DNA of 64,000 nucleotides from Acidimicrobiaceae bacterium (GTDB lineage Bacteria > Actinomycetota > Acidimicrobiia > Acidimicrobiales > RAAP-2): the NCBI GenBank assembly GCA_027449885.1, contig DAIDKS010000031.1, positions 1-64,000 of the forward strand. The letters are read 5' to 3'. This document shows positions 50,902-63,172 of the stretch, one piece after another (the first letter of the stretch is position 1; every line of letters starts with the position of its first letter). The notes beneath the pieces were generated by a model. That model saw only the letters and a list, made by a program, of their open reading frames with translations. It had not been told where the DNA came from and made no database searches. A program made the translations under genes and the position numbers.

Positions 50902-52226
50902 GGACGCTCGTCGGCTGGGGCCGGACCGCGCCGAGCCACGCCGAGGTCTTCACGGTGACGACCGAGGAGCAGGTGCTCGCGGCCTTCGCGACCGGGCGTC
51001 CGGTCATCGCCCGCGGGCTCGGCCGTAGCTACGGCGACGCCGCCCAGTCGGGCGGGGGGCTCGTCCTCGACAACCGGGGACTCGACCACGTCGGCGACAT
51101 CGGCCCCGACGGCGTGGTGCGCCTGGGCGCCGGCGTCTCCATCGACGACCTGCTCGCGCGGTCGATCCCCGAGGGCTGGTTCGTCCCCGTCACCCCGGGC
51201 ACGCGCCAGGTGACGATCGGCGGGGCCCTCGCCGCGGACGTCCACGGCAAGAACCACCACGTCGAGGGATCCTTCGCGAGCCACGTCCGCTCGGTGCGCC
51301 TCGTCACCCCGACCGGCGGGCGCACCGTGGGCCCCGACCGGGACCCCGACCTCTTCTGGGCCACGGCCGGCGCCATGGGGCTGACCGGGGTGGCGACCGA
51401 GGTCGAGCTCGCCCTCATGCCCATCGAGACCGACCAGGTCCTCGTTGACACCGACCGCTACGACGACCTCGACGCGGTGATGGCGGCGATGCGCGAGGGC
51501 GACGCCCGCTACCGCTACTCGGTCGCCTGGGTCGACTGCATGAGCCGGGGCCGACACCTCGGTCGCGCGATCCTCACCCGGGGCGACCACGCCCGCGCCG
51601 AGGACCTCGATCGCCCCCGTCGCGCCGCCCCCGGGCCGGCCCGGCTCGGCGTGCCCTTCGCGGCGCCCCCGGGCCTGCTCAACCCCTGGTCGATCACGGC
51701 CTTCAACGAGGCCTGGTTCCGGATGGCCCCGCGCCACCGCGAACGCGAGCCCCAGCCGATCGGTCGCTTCTTCCACCCCCTCGACGGCGTGCGCGACTGG
51801 AACCGCCTCTACGGGCCGCGCGGCTTCGTGCAGTACCAGTTCGTCGTGCCCGACGAGCGCGACGGCGTGGTGCGAGCGGCCGTCGAGCGCCTGGCGGGAG
51901 CCCGCGTGCCGAGCTTCCTCGCCGTGCTCAAGCGCTTCGGCCCGGCCGACCCCGCCCCCCTCTCCTTCCCCCAGCCCGGCTGGACCCTGGCCCTCGACCT
52001 GCCGGTCGGGCCCGCGTCGCTGCCGGGCATCCTCGACGAGCTGGACGAGTTGGTCGCCGAGGCCGGGGGCCGGGTCTACCTCGCGAAGGACGCGCGCCTG
52101 CGGCCCGAGCTCGCCCGGGTCATGTACCCGCGGCTCGCCGAGTTCGCCGCCCTCGCCGATACCATCGACCCGGAGCGGCGCCTGGTGAGCGACCTGGCGC
52201 GGCGCCTTCGACTGCGGGAGGGATAG
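50898..52226 (+). CDS. dprE1: Decaprenylphosphoryl-beta-D-ribose oxidase
   Basis: 442 residues. An FAD-dependent (VAO-type) oxidase that oxidises C2 of decaprenylphosphoryl-ribose. FAD motifs are ARGLGRSYGDAA (38-49) and GALAADVHGKNHH. The region RFGPADPAPLSFPQPGW followed by TLALDLPV aligns with the end of the mycobacterial enzyme, and catalytic K397 (YLAKDAR) is kept. The cysteine that benzothiazinones attack in M. tuberculosis (C387) is Ala365 here (GWTLALD against GWNVCVD). Works with DprE2, which follows after four bases. Confidence 0.94.
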   Translation: MRTLVGWGRTAPSHAEVFTVTTEEQVLAAFATGRPVIARGLGRSYGDAAQSGGGLVLDNRGLDHVGDIGPDGVVRLGAGVSIDDLLARSIPEGWFVPVTPGTRQVTIGGALAADVHGKNHHVEGSFASHVRSVRLVTPTGGRTVGPDRDPDLFWATAGAMGLTGVATEVELALMPIETDQVLVDTDRYDDLDAVMAAMREGDARYRYSVAWVDCMSRGRHLGRAILTRGDHARAEDLDRPRRAAPGPARLGVPFAAPPGLLNPWSITAFNEAWFRMAPRHREREPQPIGRFFHPLDGVRDWNRLYGPRGFVQYQFVVPDERDGVVRAAVERLAGARVPSFLAVLKRFGPADPAPLSFPQPGWTLALDLPVGPASLPGILDELDELVAEAGGRVYLAKDARLRPELARVMYPRLAEFAALADTIDPERRLVSDLARRLRLREG

Positions 52227-52230
52227 GCCC

Positions 52231-52998
52231 ATGGAGAACGCCTTCGGACAGCCCCAGAGCCTCGTCGTGCTCGGCGGGAGCTCGGACATCGCCCGGGCCG
52301 TCGTGCGCAAGCTCTGCGCCGCGCGCACCGAGACCGTCGTGCTGGCCGGCCGCGACGCCGGACGGCTCGAGGAGGCCGCGGCCGAGGCCCGCGACTACGG
52401 CGCCTCCTCGACGGCGACCGTCCTCTTCGACGCGACCGACCCCACCGACGCCGGTCGGGCCGTCGGTGAGGCCTTCGACGCGGCCGGCGGGCCCGTCGAC
52501 CTGGTGATCGTGGCGGTGGGGCTGCTCGGGCGTCAGCGCGAGTGGGAGGACGACGCGGCCCGGGCCGCCGAGATGGCCCTCGTCAACTACGCCTGGCCCG
52601 TCGCGGCCCTCGCCGAGGTGCGCCGACGCCTGGTCGCCCAGGGCCACGGCCGGATCCTCGTGATGAGCTCGGTGGCCGCGGTCCGCGTGCGGCGCGTCTC
52701 CTACCTCTACTCCGGCGCGAAGGCCGGCCTCGACCGGCTCTGCGTGGGCCTCGCCGACTCGCTCGAGGGCACCGGCGTCCGCCTGCAGATCCTGCGCCCG
52801 GGCTTCGTGCGCTCGAAGATGACGACCGGCGAGCCGGAGATCCCCTTCACCACCGGCGTCAACGAGGTCGCCGAGACGGTGATGGCCGGGCTGGCGAGCG
52901 GGGCCCGGTTCATCTGGAGCCCGCCGATCCTGCGCTACGTCTTCTTCGTCCTGCGCCACCTGCCGGCGCGGGTCTGGCGACTGGTCGCCGACCGCTAG
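52231..52998 (+). CDS. dprE2: Decaprenylphosphoryl-2-keto-D-erythropentose reductase
   Basis: 255 residues, an SDR enzyme. It uses NADH to reduce the keto-sugar made by DprE1, completing the ribose-to-arabinose epimerisation. The nucleotide motif is LGGSSDIARAV (14-24), and the active pair is Y160 and K164 (SYLYSGAKAG) with S146/S147 in VMSSVAA. The C-terminal hydrophobic part (ILRYVFFVLRHLPARVW) is as in Rv3791 and likely binds the membrane. Convergent with the next gene with a one-base gap. Confidence 0.94.
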   Translation: MENAFGQPQSLVVLGGSSDIARAVVRKLCAARTETVVLAGRDAGRLEEAAAEARDYGASSTATVLFDATDPTDAGRAVGEAFDAAGGPVDLVIVAVGLLGRQREWEDDAARAAEMALVNYAWPVAALAEVRRRLVAQGHGRILVMSSVAAVRVRRVSYLYSGAKAGLDRLCVGLADSLEGTGVRLQILRPGFVRSKMTTGEPEIPFTTGVNEVAETVMAGLASGARFIWSPPILRYVFFVLRHLPARVWRLVADR

Positions 52999-52999
52999 G

Positions 53000-54280
53000 T
53001 CAACCCTTCGGGGACGAGGACGCCGTGCCCGACGTGACCGGCGGCAGCGAGGTCGACGTCACCTTCTGGCGCAGCGACATGGTGTAGAAGTCGCGCGTCC
53101 ACCAGCTGGCGAAGTAGCGGCCCGGGGGGCCAATCATCGAGCTGAGCAGGCTCGTCCCGTTGTTGCCGTTGACCGGCGCGTTGGGCGCTCCGGTGAAGGT
53201 CGAGTACTGGACCCAGTCGGTGTTGATGTCGAGCTGCATCCCCGTCACGACGCCGGCCCGGGCCAGCACGTTGGCGAGGTCGCTGATCGACATCGCGGGG
53301 CCGCCGACGTAGACGAGGGCTCCGTCCTTCGTGACCCCGAGGCCGGAGCGCCACACGTTGAAGGTGCCCCCGAGGGTCTTGCCCCACGCCAGCGAGTTCG
53401 CGCTGTTGAGGCCGGGGACCGGCTTGCCGTTCTTCACCAGCAGCACCAGGTTCTGGCGGACCGAGGCGATCTGGTTGTTCATCGTGAAGCCCGGCGTGCC
53501 CCAGGCGCCCACGGTCATCGTCCCGTCCTTGAAGACGACGACCGAGGCCCCACCCTTGCGCAGCGGGATGATCATGTGGCCCTGGGTGTAGTAGCCGCCC
53601 TCGGCGTCGGTCATGCGAAAGCCCGCGTTGAAGGCGGCGACGAGGGTGCGACTGGCCAGGGTCGTGATCGGCGCGGTGTAGATCCAGGGCATCTGGGTGC
53701 CGGGGATCGTCGAGCCCGAGTAGAGCTGGGCCTTCAGGAGGGTCGGGTCCATCCAGGCGACGCCCACCACGTAGCTCGTGTGGATGGGATCGGGCCGGAC
53801 GTAGGCCTCGTAGATCGTGGGGATGCCGTTCGACGTGCGCCCGGCGACGTGCCACACGCCCTCGCCGGGCAGCGGCGTCCCGGCCGGCGACGGGATCGGC
53901 GGCGGGGCCGGCAGGTGCCCGCTCGCCGGGACGGCGACGGCCGTCGGGCCCGAGCCGAAGCTGCCCGCCGGCGGCTTGCCGCCGACCTTCGCCGGGTTGA
54001 TCTTGTAGTACTCGGTCTCGATCCAGGTGATGACCGTGCCCAGCCCGTGCTGACGACCCCACTCGGCGGCCCGGGCCATGTAGCTGACGCCGTAGGAGGG
54101 GTTGCGCAGGGCCATCGCCAGGGTCGCGCCGAAGTAGCCGACGACGACGACGGTGACGGCCGCCAGCAGCGCGAGCGCGCGGCGACGCCAGTAGACGCGG
54201 GCCGGGAGTCGGTGGCTGCGGGGCGCCGTGGGGGGCCGATAGGCGGGACGGGCGCTATCCATGACGAACCATTCTTCCAT
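53000..54280 (-). CDS. Membrane-anchored phosphodiester glycosidase (NAGPA) family protein
   Basis: 426 residues. The N-terminal anchor is at about 34-56 (RRALALLAAVTVVVVGYFGAT). The domain PF09992 is seen from about 190 to the end: VAAFNAGFRMTDAEGGYY, VVFKDGTMTVGAWG, GLGVTKDGALVYVGG, and MQLDINTDWVQYSTF. This fold includes the human phosphodiester alpha-GlcNAcase and many bacterial exopolysaccharide-linked proteins. It acts outside the membrane on a glycan; the substrate is not known. The start could instead be the ATG at 54262. It stands next to the arabinan-donor genes, convergent with dprE2. Confidence 0.85.
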   Translation of the reverse strand: MEEWFVMDSARPAYRPPTAPRSHRLPARVYWRRRALALLAAVTVVVVGYFGATLAMALRNPSYGVSYMARAAEWGRQHGLGTVITWIETEYYKINPAKVGGKPPAGSFGSGPTAVAVPASGHLPAPPPIPSPAGTPLPGEGVWHVAGRTSNGIPTIYEAYVRPDPIHTSYVVGVAWMDPTLLKAQLYSGSTIPGTQMPWIYTAPITTLASRTLVAAFNAGFRMTDAEGGYYTQGHMIIPLRKGGASVVVFKDGTMTVGAWGTPGFTMNNQIASVRQNLVLLVKNGKPVPGLNSANSLAWGKTLGGTFNVWRSGLGVTKDGALVYVGGPAMSISDLANVLARAGVVTGMQLDINTDWVQYSTFTGAPNAPVNGNNGTSLLSSMIGPPGRYFASWWTRDFYTMSLRQKVTSTSLPPVTSGTASSSPKG

Positions 54281-54353
54281 CCCGCCCCGACGACCCTGTC
54301 GGCGCGTCGCCGATTCTTAGCGGCCTCTTACGCCCGTCCACCACGACCAGGGC

Positions 54354-58149
<3,796 letters not shown>

Positions 58150-58153
<4 letters not shown>

Positions 58154-59313
58154 TGCCCCATGCCCACGCCCTGCGCGCGCTGGAGGGCCTTGCCCTCGGT
58201 CTGCAGCGCGGGGGCGAGCATCACCTCGGCCTTCTGGAACTCCTTCAGCGTCTCGTAGCCGCAGGTGGCCATCGAGGTGCGCAGGGCTCCGAAGAGGTTA
58301 AGGCGTCCGTCGTTCTCGTGGGCCGGGCCGACGAGGATCTCCTCGAGGGTCCCGCGCACCTGGGTGCGCACCCGGGTGCCGCGCGGCAGCGTCGGGTGGA
58401 AGGTCGCCATACCCCAGTGGAACCCGCGGGCCGGGGCCTCGACGGCGCTCGACAGGGGCGATCCGATCATCACGGCGTCGGCGCCGCAGGCGATGGCCTT
58501 GGCGATGTCGCCACCCTTGCTCATGCCGCCGTCGGCGATGACGTGGACGTAGACGCCGGTCTCGTCGAGGTGGCGCATCCGCGCCCCCGCGACGTCGGCG
58601 ATCGCCGTCGCCTGGGGCACGCCGATGCCGAGCACGGCGCGCGAGGTGCAGGCGTTGCCCGGGCCCACGCCCACCAGCACGCCGGCCGCGCCGGTGCGCA
58701 TCAGGTGGAGGGCCGCCTGGTAGCTGGCGCAGCCGCCGACGATCACGGGGATCTCGAACTCGCGGATGAACTTCTTCAGGTTGAGCGGCTCGACCGTCTT
58801 CGAGACGTGCTCGGCCGAGACGACCGTCCCCTGGATGACGAGGATGTGCAGGCCGCTCTTCACGATCGTGTCGGACATCCACGCGGCGCGCTGGGGCGTC
58901 ACCGAGGCGGCCGTCGTGATCCCGGCCTCGCGCATCTGACGGATGCGCTCTTCGACGAGCTCGAGCTTGATGGGCTCGAGGTACATCTGCTGCATGCGCG
59001 CGGTGGCCTTGTCGTCGTCGAGCTCGCGGATCTCCTCGAAGAGGGGCATGGGGTCCTCGTAGCGGGTCCACAGGCCCTCGAGGTTGAGGACGCCGAGCCC
59101 GCCGAGCCGACCGATCTCGATCGCCGTGTCGGGCGAGACGGCCCCGTCCATCGCCGAGCCGAGCATGGGCAGCTCGAACTTGTAGGCGTCGATCTGCCAG
59201 GTGATGTCGACGTCCTCGGGGTCGCGGGTGCGCCGCGAGGGCACGATGGCGATGTCGTCAAACCCGTAGGCCTGACGCGCCGACTTGAAGATGCCGATTT
59301 CGACTTCCGCCAT
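58150..59313 (-). CDS. guaB3: GuaB3-type IMP dehydrogenase/GMP reductase family protein
   Basis: 387 residues from ATG 59313, with GGAGGAGACC directly before it (an upstream GTG in frame is part of that site). The barrel has the catalytic Cys in [15 protein letters not shown], the monovalent-cation loop [22 protein letters not shown], and [14 protein letters not shown]. There are no CBS domains, so it is the GuaB3 type found beside guaB2 in actinobacteria. Biochemically this group is variably reported as IMPDH or GMP reductase; which one applies here is open. Followed by guaA and pcrA. Confidence 0.9.
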
Positions 59314-59352
59314 GGTCTCCTCCACTGCCCGGGCCCGGACGACGAGACCAAT

Positions 59353-60138
59353 CTACCCGGCCGCCCGACCCCCGACCCGGGGCTCGCCGGGCCACGGGAC
59401 GCCCGTCGCGACGCAGAGCAGCTCGGTGAGCACCCGCGCCGTCGCCCCCCAGACGAGCTCGCCGGGAACGCGGTAGAAGAACATCGGCACGAAGCCCTCG
59501 GCGTCGGCGCCGGGGCGACGCGGGTCACGCCGCCAGTGCTCGACGACGGCGGCCCCGGGCTCGAGCAGGTCGGCCAGGCTGACGGTGAGGATCCGCTCGA
59601 CCTCGCCGGTCGTCGCGACGAGGGCGGGCCGGCTCGCGAGGCGCCCGACGACCGGCCAGATCGCGGAGCCCGAGACGAAGGTCACGAGCGGGCTCAGGCG
59701 CGCGACGGGCTCGACGAGCGAGCGGTCGAGCCCCACCTCCTCCTCGGCCTCGCGCAGGGCCGTCGCGACGTCGTCCTCGCCCTCCTCCGCCCGCCCGCCC
59801 GGCAGGGCGACCTCGCCCCGGTGGTGGCGCAGCTCGCTCGAGCGGCGGGTGAGGACGACCCGGGCCACGCCGTCCTCGTCGTAGAGGGCGACGAGGACGG
59901 CCGAGCGGCGGGGTGCGAGGCCTCCGCGGGCGTCGAGCTCGGCCGGCACGGGGGCGTCGGGGGCGGCGTCGAGCGTTCGGCCCGCCGCGACGAGCCTCTC
60001 GACGACGCGCGCGACGCTCGGGCGCCGCTCCGTCGGGGCGAGGTCGGCCCACGGGACGGGCCCGCCCGGGCGGAGCTCGTCGGGCTCGGGGACGACTTGG
60101 GGGAACTGGTGTCCGGGGAAGCGCTCGGCGCGACGCAC
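59353..60138 (-). CDS. Nudix hydrolase, CoA pyrophosphatase-like
   Basis: 261 residues from GTG. The Nudix box is at about 114-136: GGRAEEGEDDVATALREAEEEVGL, with the catalytic REAEEE. Preceding RRSSELRHHRGEVALPGG is the UPF0035/NudL signature, which suggests hydrolysis of CoA or an acyl-CoA. An N-terminal extension of about 75 residues has no clear family. First gene of the guaB3-guaA-pcrA set, 39 bases ahead of guaB3. Confidence 0.85.
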   Translation of the reverse strand: MRRAERFPGHQFPQVVPEPDELRPGGPVPWADLAPTERRPSVARVVERLVAAGRTLDAAPDAPVPAELDARGGLAPRRSAVLVALYDEDGVARVVLTRRSSELRHHRGEVALPGGRAEEGEDDVATALREAEEEVGLDRSLVEPVARLSPLVTFVSGSAIWPVVGRLASRPALVATTGEVERILTVSLADLLEPGAAVVEHWRRDPRRPGADAEGFVPMFFYRVPGELVWGATARVLTELLCVATGVPWPGEPRVGGRAAG

Positions 60139-60153
60139 GTGGGACCGACCTCT

Positions 60154-60171
60154 CTATACGCCTCCTATAGT
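60154..60171. promoter_or_regulatory. Inverted repeat and -10 box before the second MMPL gene
   Basis: CTATA (60154-60158) and TATAG (60166-60170) are an inverted repeat with a 7-base gap. TATAGT (60166-60171) is a likely -10 box for the rightward MMPL gene, about 33 bases before its start. The arrangement would let a dimeric repressor cover the promoter. It also lies just upstream of the leftward Nudix gene. Confidence 0.4.
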
Positions 60172-60203
60172 ACGGAGGCCCCCTCCGGTACTGGCAGGTC
60201 ACC

Positions 60204-62384
60204 ATGAAATCCCTCGCCCGCTTCTCCGTCCGTCGACGCTGGCTCGTCCTCATCCTCTGGATCGTCGCCTTCGTCGGCATGAACGGCCTCTCGATCCACC
60301 TCGGCTCGGCCTACGCCAACGCCTTCAGCCTGCCGAACACCAACTCGAGCCGGGCCATGGACCTGCTCGCGCGCATCCCCACCGCGAAGGGTGACAGCGA
60401 CCAGATCGTCTTCCAGTCCCGCGCGGGCAGCGTCGAGAGCCACGCCGCCGCGATCGACGCCATGCTCCGCGCCGTCGCGAAGCTGCCCCAGGTCTCGGGG
60501 GTCGTCTCGCCCTTCTGCCCGACCGGCGTCACCGTCTGTCCCGGAGCCCACCAGGTGAGCGCCGACCACACCATCGCCTACGCGATCGTCGACTTCGCCC
60601 AGCCGGGCTTCAAGATCCCCCGCGCCCAGGTCCAGCAGGTGGAGACCGTCGGCGCGACCGCGCGATCGGCCACCCTCAACGTCCAGTTCGGCGGCAACGC
60701 CTTCGGCGCCCTCGACGCCCCGACCGGGAGCCCCGGCGAGATCTTCGGGCTCCTCGCGACCGGCGTCATCCTGCTGCTCGCCTTCGGGAGCCTGCTCGCG
60801 ATGCTGCTGCCCCTCGGCGTCGCCCTCTTCGCGATCGGCATCGCCTCGGCGGCGACCGTCCTGCTCAGCCACGCGATGAACATCGCCGACTTCGCCCCGA
60901 TCCTCGGGTCGCTGATCGGACTGGGCGTCGGGATCGACTACGCCCTCTTCATCGTGACCCGGGCGCGCCAGGGCCTGAAGCGCGGGCTCGGCGTCGAGGA
61001 GTCCATCGTCACGGCGATCAACACCTCGGGCCGCGCCGTCCTCTTCGCCGGCTCGACGGTCGTCATCGCCCTCGCCGGCATGCTGGTGCTGCGCCTCTCG
61101 TTCCTGAACGGCGTCGCGGTGTCGGCCTCGGTGACCGTCGCCATCACGATGCTCGCCTCGCTCACGCTGCTGCCCGCGCTGCTCGGCTTCTTGAAGACGC
61201 GCGTGCTCGGCCGGCGCGAGCGGCGCGCCCTCGCCGAGCACGGGCCCGAGCCCGTCGTCCCGGCCGGCTTCTGGCAGCGCTGGAGCCACTTCGTCGCCCG
61301 GCGGCCGCGCCTGCTGTCCCTGCTCGCGCTCGCCGTCGTCGTGCTCGCCGCCGTGCCCTTCTTCTCCCTCCGCCTCGGCAGCTCGGACCAGGGGACGAAC
61401 CCGCCCTCGACGACCACCCGCCAGGCCTACGACCTGCTGGCGAAGGGCTTCGGACCGGGCTTCAACGGACCGCTCGCGGTGGTCGGCGAGGTGCACGGCC
61501 CCGCCGACGTCGCGGCCCTCACCTCCCTCGACCACACGCTCGCCCACGTGCCCGGGGTCGTCGCGGTGAGCCCCCTCGCCGTCCTCGCCCACGGCACCGT
61601 CGGGGTGATCTCGGTCGTGCCGTCCACCAGCCCCTCGGCCGCGGCGACGACCGACCTCATCAACCACCTGCGCAACGACGTGATCCCGCGGGCCACCTTC
61701 TCGAGCCACACCGCCGTCTACGTCGGCGGCCTCACGGCGATCTTCGCCGACTTCGCGACGGTCCTCGGCGCGAAGATCCCGCTCTTCCTCGCCGTGATCG
61801 TGACGCTGGGGTGCCTCCTGCTGATGGTGGCCTTCCGCAGCGTGGTGGTGCCCCTGGTCGCCGCGGCGATGAACCTCCTCGCCGCGGGGGCCTCGTTCGG
61901 GCTCGTCGTCGCCGTCTTCCAGTGGGGCTGGGGCAGCCGACTCCTCAACGCGGGCACCGGACCCGTCGAGTCCTTCCTCCCGATCATCATGATCGCGATC
62001 CTCTTCGGGCTCTCGATGGACTACCAGGTCTTCCTCGTCTCGCGCATGCACGAGGAGTGGCTCAACACGGGGGACAACGAGGAGGCGATCATCCGGGGCC
62101 AGGCCAACACCGGCCGGGTCATCACGGCGGCGGCCCTCATCATGATCTCGGTCTTCCTCTCGTTCGCCTTCGGCGGCCAGCGCATCATCGCCGAGTTCGG
62201 CATCGGCCTCGGGGGCGCCGTCCTGATCGACGCCTTCGTGCTGCGCACCGTGCTGGTGCCCTCGCTGATGCACTTCATCGGGCGGGCCAACTGGTGGATG
62301 CCGCGGTGGCTCGACCGGGTGGTGCCCCACGTGGCGGTCGAGGCGACCGAGGAGGAGCTGGCGATCGACCCGTCGGTCGGCTGA
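60204..62384 (+). CDS. MMPL-family (RND superfamily) transporter
   Basis: 726 residues. It has a first helix (LVLILWIVAFVGMNGL), an external loop to about 175, five or six helices with the relay pair in GLGVGIDYALFIVTRAR, a second external loop (about 385-510), and a second bundle with ILFGLSMDYQVFLVSRMHEEW. A second MMPL gene in this window but clearly different from the first in its loops. Export of a lipid or envelope precursor is expected. ATG start with a weak ribosome-binding site. Confidence 0.93.
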   Translation: MKSLARFSVRRRWLVLILWIVAFVGMNGLSIHLGSAYANAFSLPNTNSSRAMDLLARIPTAKGDSDQIVFQSRAGSVESHAAAIDAMLRAVAKLPQVSGVVSPFCPTGVTVCPGAHQVSADHTIAYAIVDFAQPGFKIPRAQVQQVETVGATARSATLNVQFGGNAFGALDAPTGSPGEIFGLLATGVILLLAFGSLLAMLLPLGVALFAIGIASAATVLLSHAMNIADFAPILGSLIGLGVGIDYALFIVTRARQGLKRGLGVEESIVTAINTSGRAVLFAGSTVVIALAGMLVLRLSFLNGVAVSASVTVAITMLASLTLLPALLGFLKTRVLGRRERRALAEHGPEPVVPAGFWQRWSHFVARRPRLLSLLALAVVVLAAVPFFSLRLGSSDQGTNPPSTTTRQAYDLLAKGFGPGFNGPLAVVGEVHGPADVAALTSLDHTLAHVPGVVAVSPLAVLAHGTVGVISVVPSTSPSAAATTDLINHLRNDVIPRATFSSHTAVYVGGLTAIFADFATVLGAKIPLFLAVIVTLGCLLLMVAFRSVVVPLVAAAMNLLAAGASFGLVVAVFQWGWGSRLLNAGTGPVESFLPIIMIAILFGLSMDYQVFLVSRMHEEWLNTGDNEEAIIRGQANTGRVITAAALIMISVFLSFAFGGQRIIAEFGIGLGGAVLIDAFVLRTVLVPSLMHFIGRANWWMPRWLDRVVPHVAVEATEEELAIDPSVG

Positions 62385-62413
62385 GGGCGCCCCGAGGACG
62401 GAGCCGTCCCCCG

Positions 62414-63172
62414 CTAGTCCATGAAGGCTCCGCCGTTCACCGCGATCGACTCCCCGGTGACGAAGGCGGCGTCCTCGGACACGAGGAAGGCAACTACGCG
62501 CGCGACGTCCTCGGGTGACTCCAGGCGGCGGAGTGGAGTGTCGTCGATCCAGAGTTGGCGCACCGCCTCCGGCTCAATCCCGCGGAGTCCCGCCTCCCAC
62601 GCCAACTCACGATCCTGCATTGCGGTGGTGACGTAGCCCGGGCAGACGCTGTTCACGCGAATCCCGTGGGCCGCGAGCTCGAAGGCCATGGCCTGCGTAA
62701 GTCCCAGCACGGCGAACTTGCTCGCCACGTAGTCCGAGAGAAAGGGGATGCGGCCCTGCTTAGCGGCCATCGAGGCGGTGTTCACGATCACTCCCCGGAT
62801 GCCGTGCGACACCATAGCCCGGGCGGCCGCCTGGCTGGCGAAGAAGACTCCGTAGGTGTTCACTTCGAACGTGCGGCGCAGATCGCTCGGGGAGACGTCG
62901 AGAAACCGCTGCATCTTCGAGATCCCCGCGTTGGAGACCCACACGTCCAGCCCCCCCTCGTGATCGACCACGGCGTCGACAACGGCGGCGCACGCCTCGG
63001 GGTCGGTGACGTCAAGAGTCATCGAAGATCCCCCGACCTCCTCGGCGACGCGCGCCGCCGCGATCGGATCGACGTCGGTAACGACAACCCGCATCCCGCG
63101 GTTCGCGAGTTCGCGGGCGATGGCTGCACCGATACCTGATCCGGCTCCGGTGATCACGGCGATGGATGTCAT
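62414..63172 (-). CDS. Short-chain dehydrogenase/reductase
   Basis: 252 residues from ATG 63172 with GAGGAG before it. Classical SDR: cofactor motif TGAGSGIGAAIA (8-19), D-rich adenine binding (VVTDVDP), NAG in VSNAGISKM, active Ser in NTASMAAKQG, and YVASK (Tyr and Lys). The C-terminus ends VTGESIAVNGGAFMD. It is coupled by ATGA overlap to an FGGY kinase, so it probably oxidises a sugar alcohol to the sugar the kinase phosphorylates. Codons end in A or T more often than in the neighbours to the left. Confidence 0.92.
   Translation of the reverse strand: MTSIAVITGAGSGIGAAIARELANRGMRVVVTDVDPIAAARVAEEVGGSSMTLDVTDPEACAAVVDAVVDHEGGLDVWVSNAGISKMQRFLDVSPSDLRRTFEVNTYGVFFASQAAARAMVSHGIRGVIVNTASMAAKQGRIPFLSDYVASKFAVLGLTQAMAFELAAHGIRVNSVCPGYVTTAMQDRELAWEAGLRGIEPEAVRQLWIDDTPLRRLESPEDVARVVAFLVSEDAAFVTGESIAVNGGAFMD

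Noticed and set aside
60165..62330. A 721-codon leftward frame opposite the second MMPL gene
   Set aside because: Same antisense pattern; no hydrophobic core or domain.
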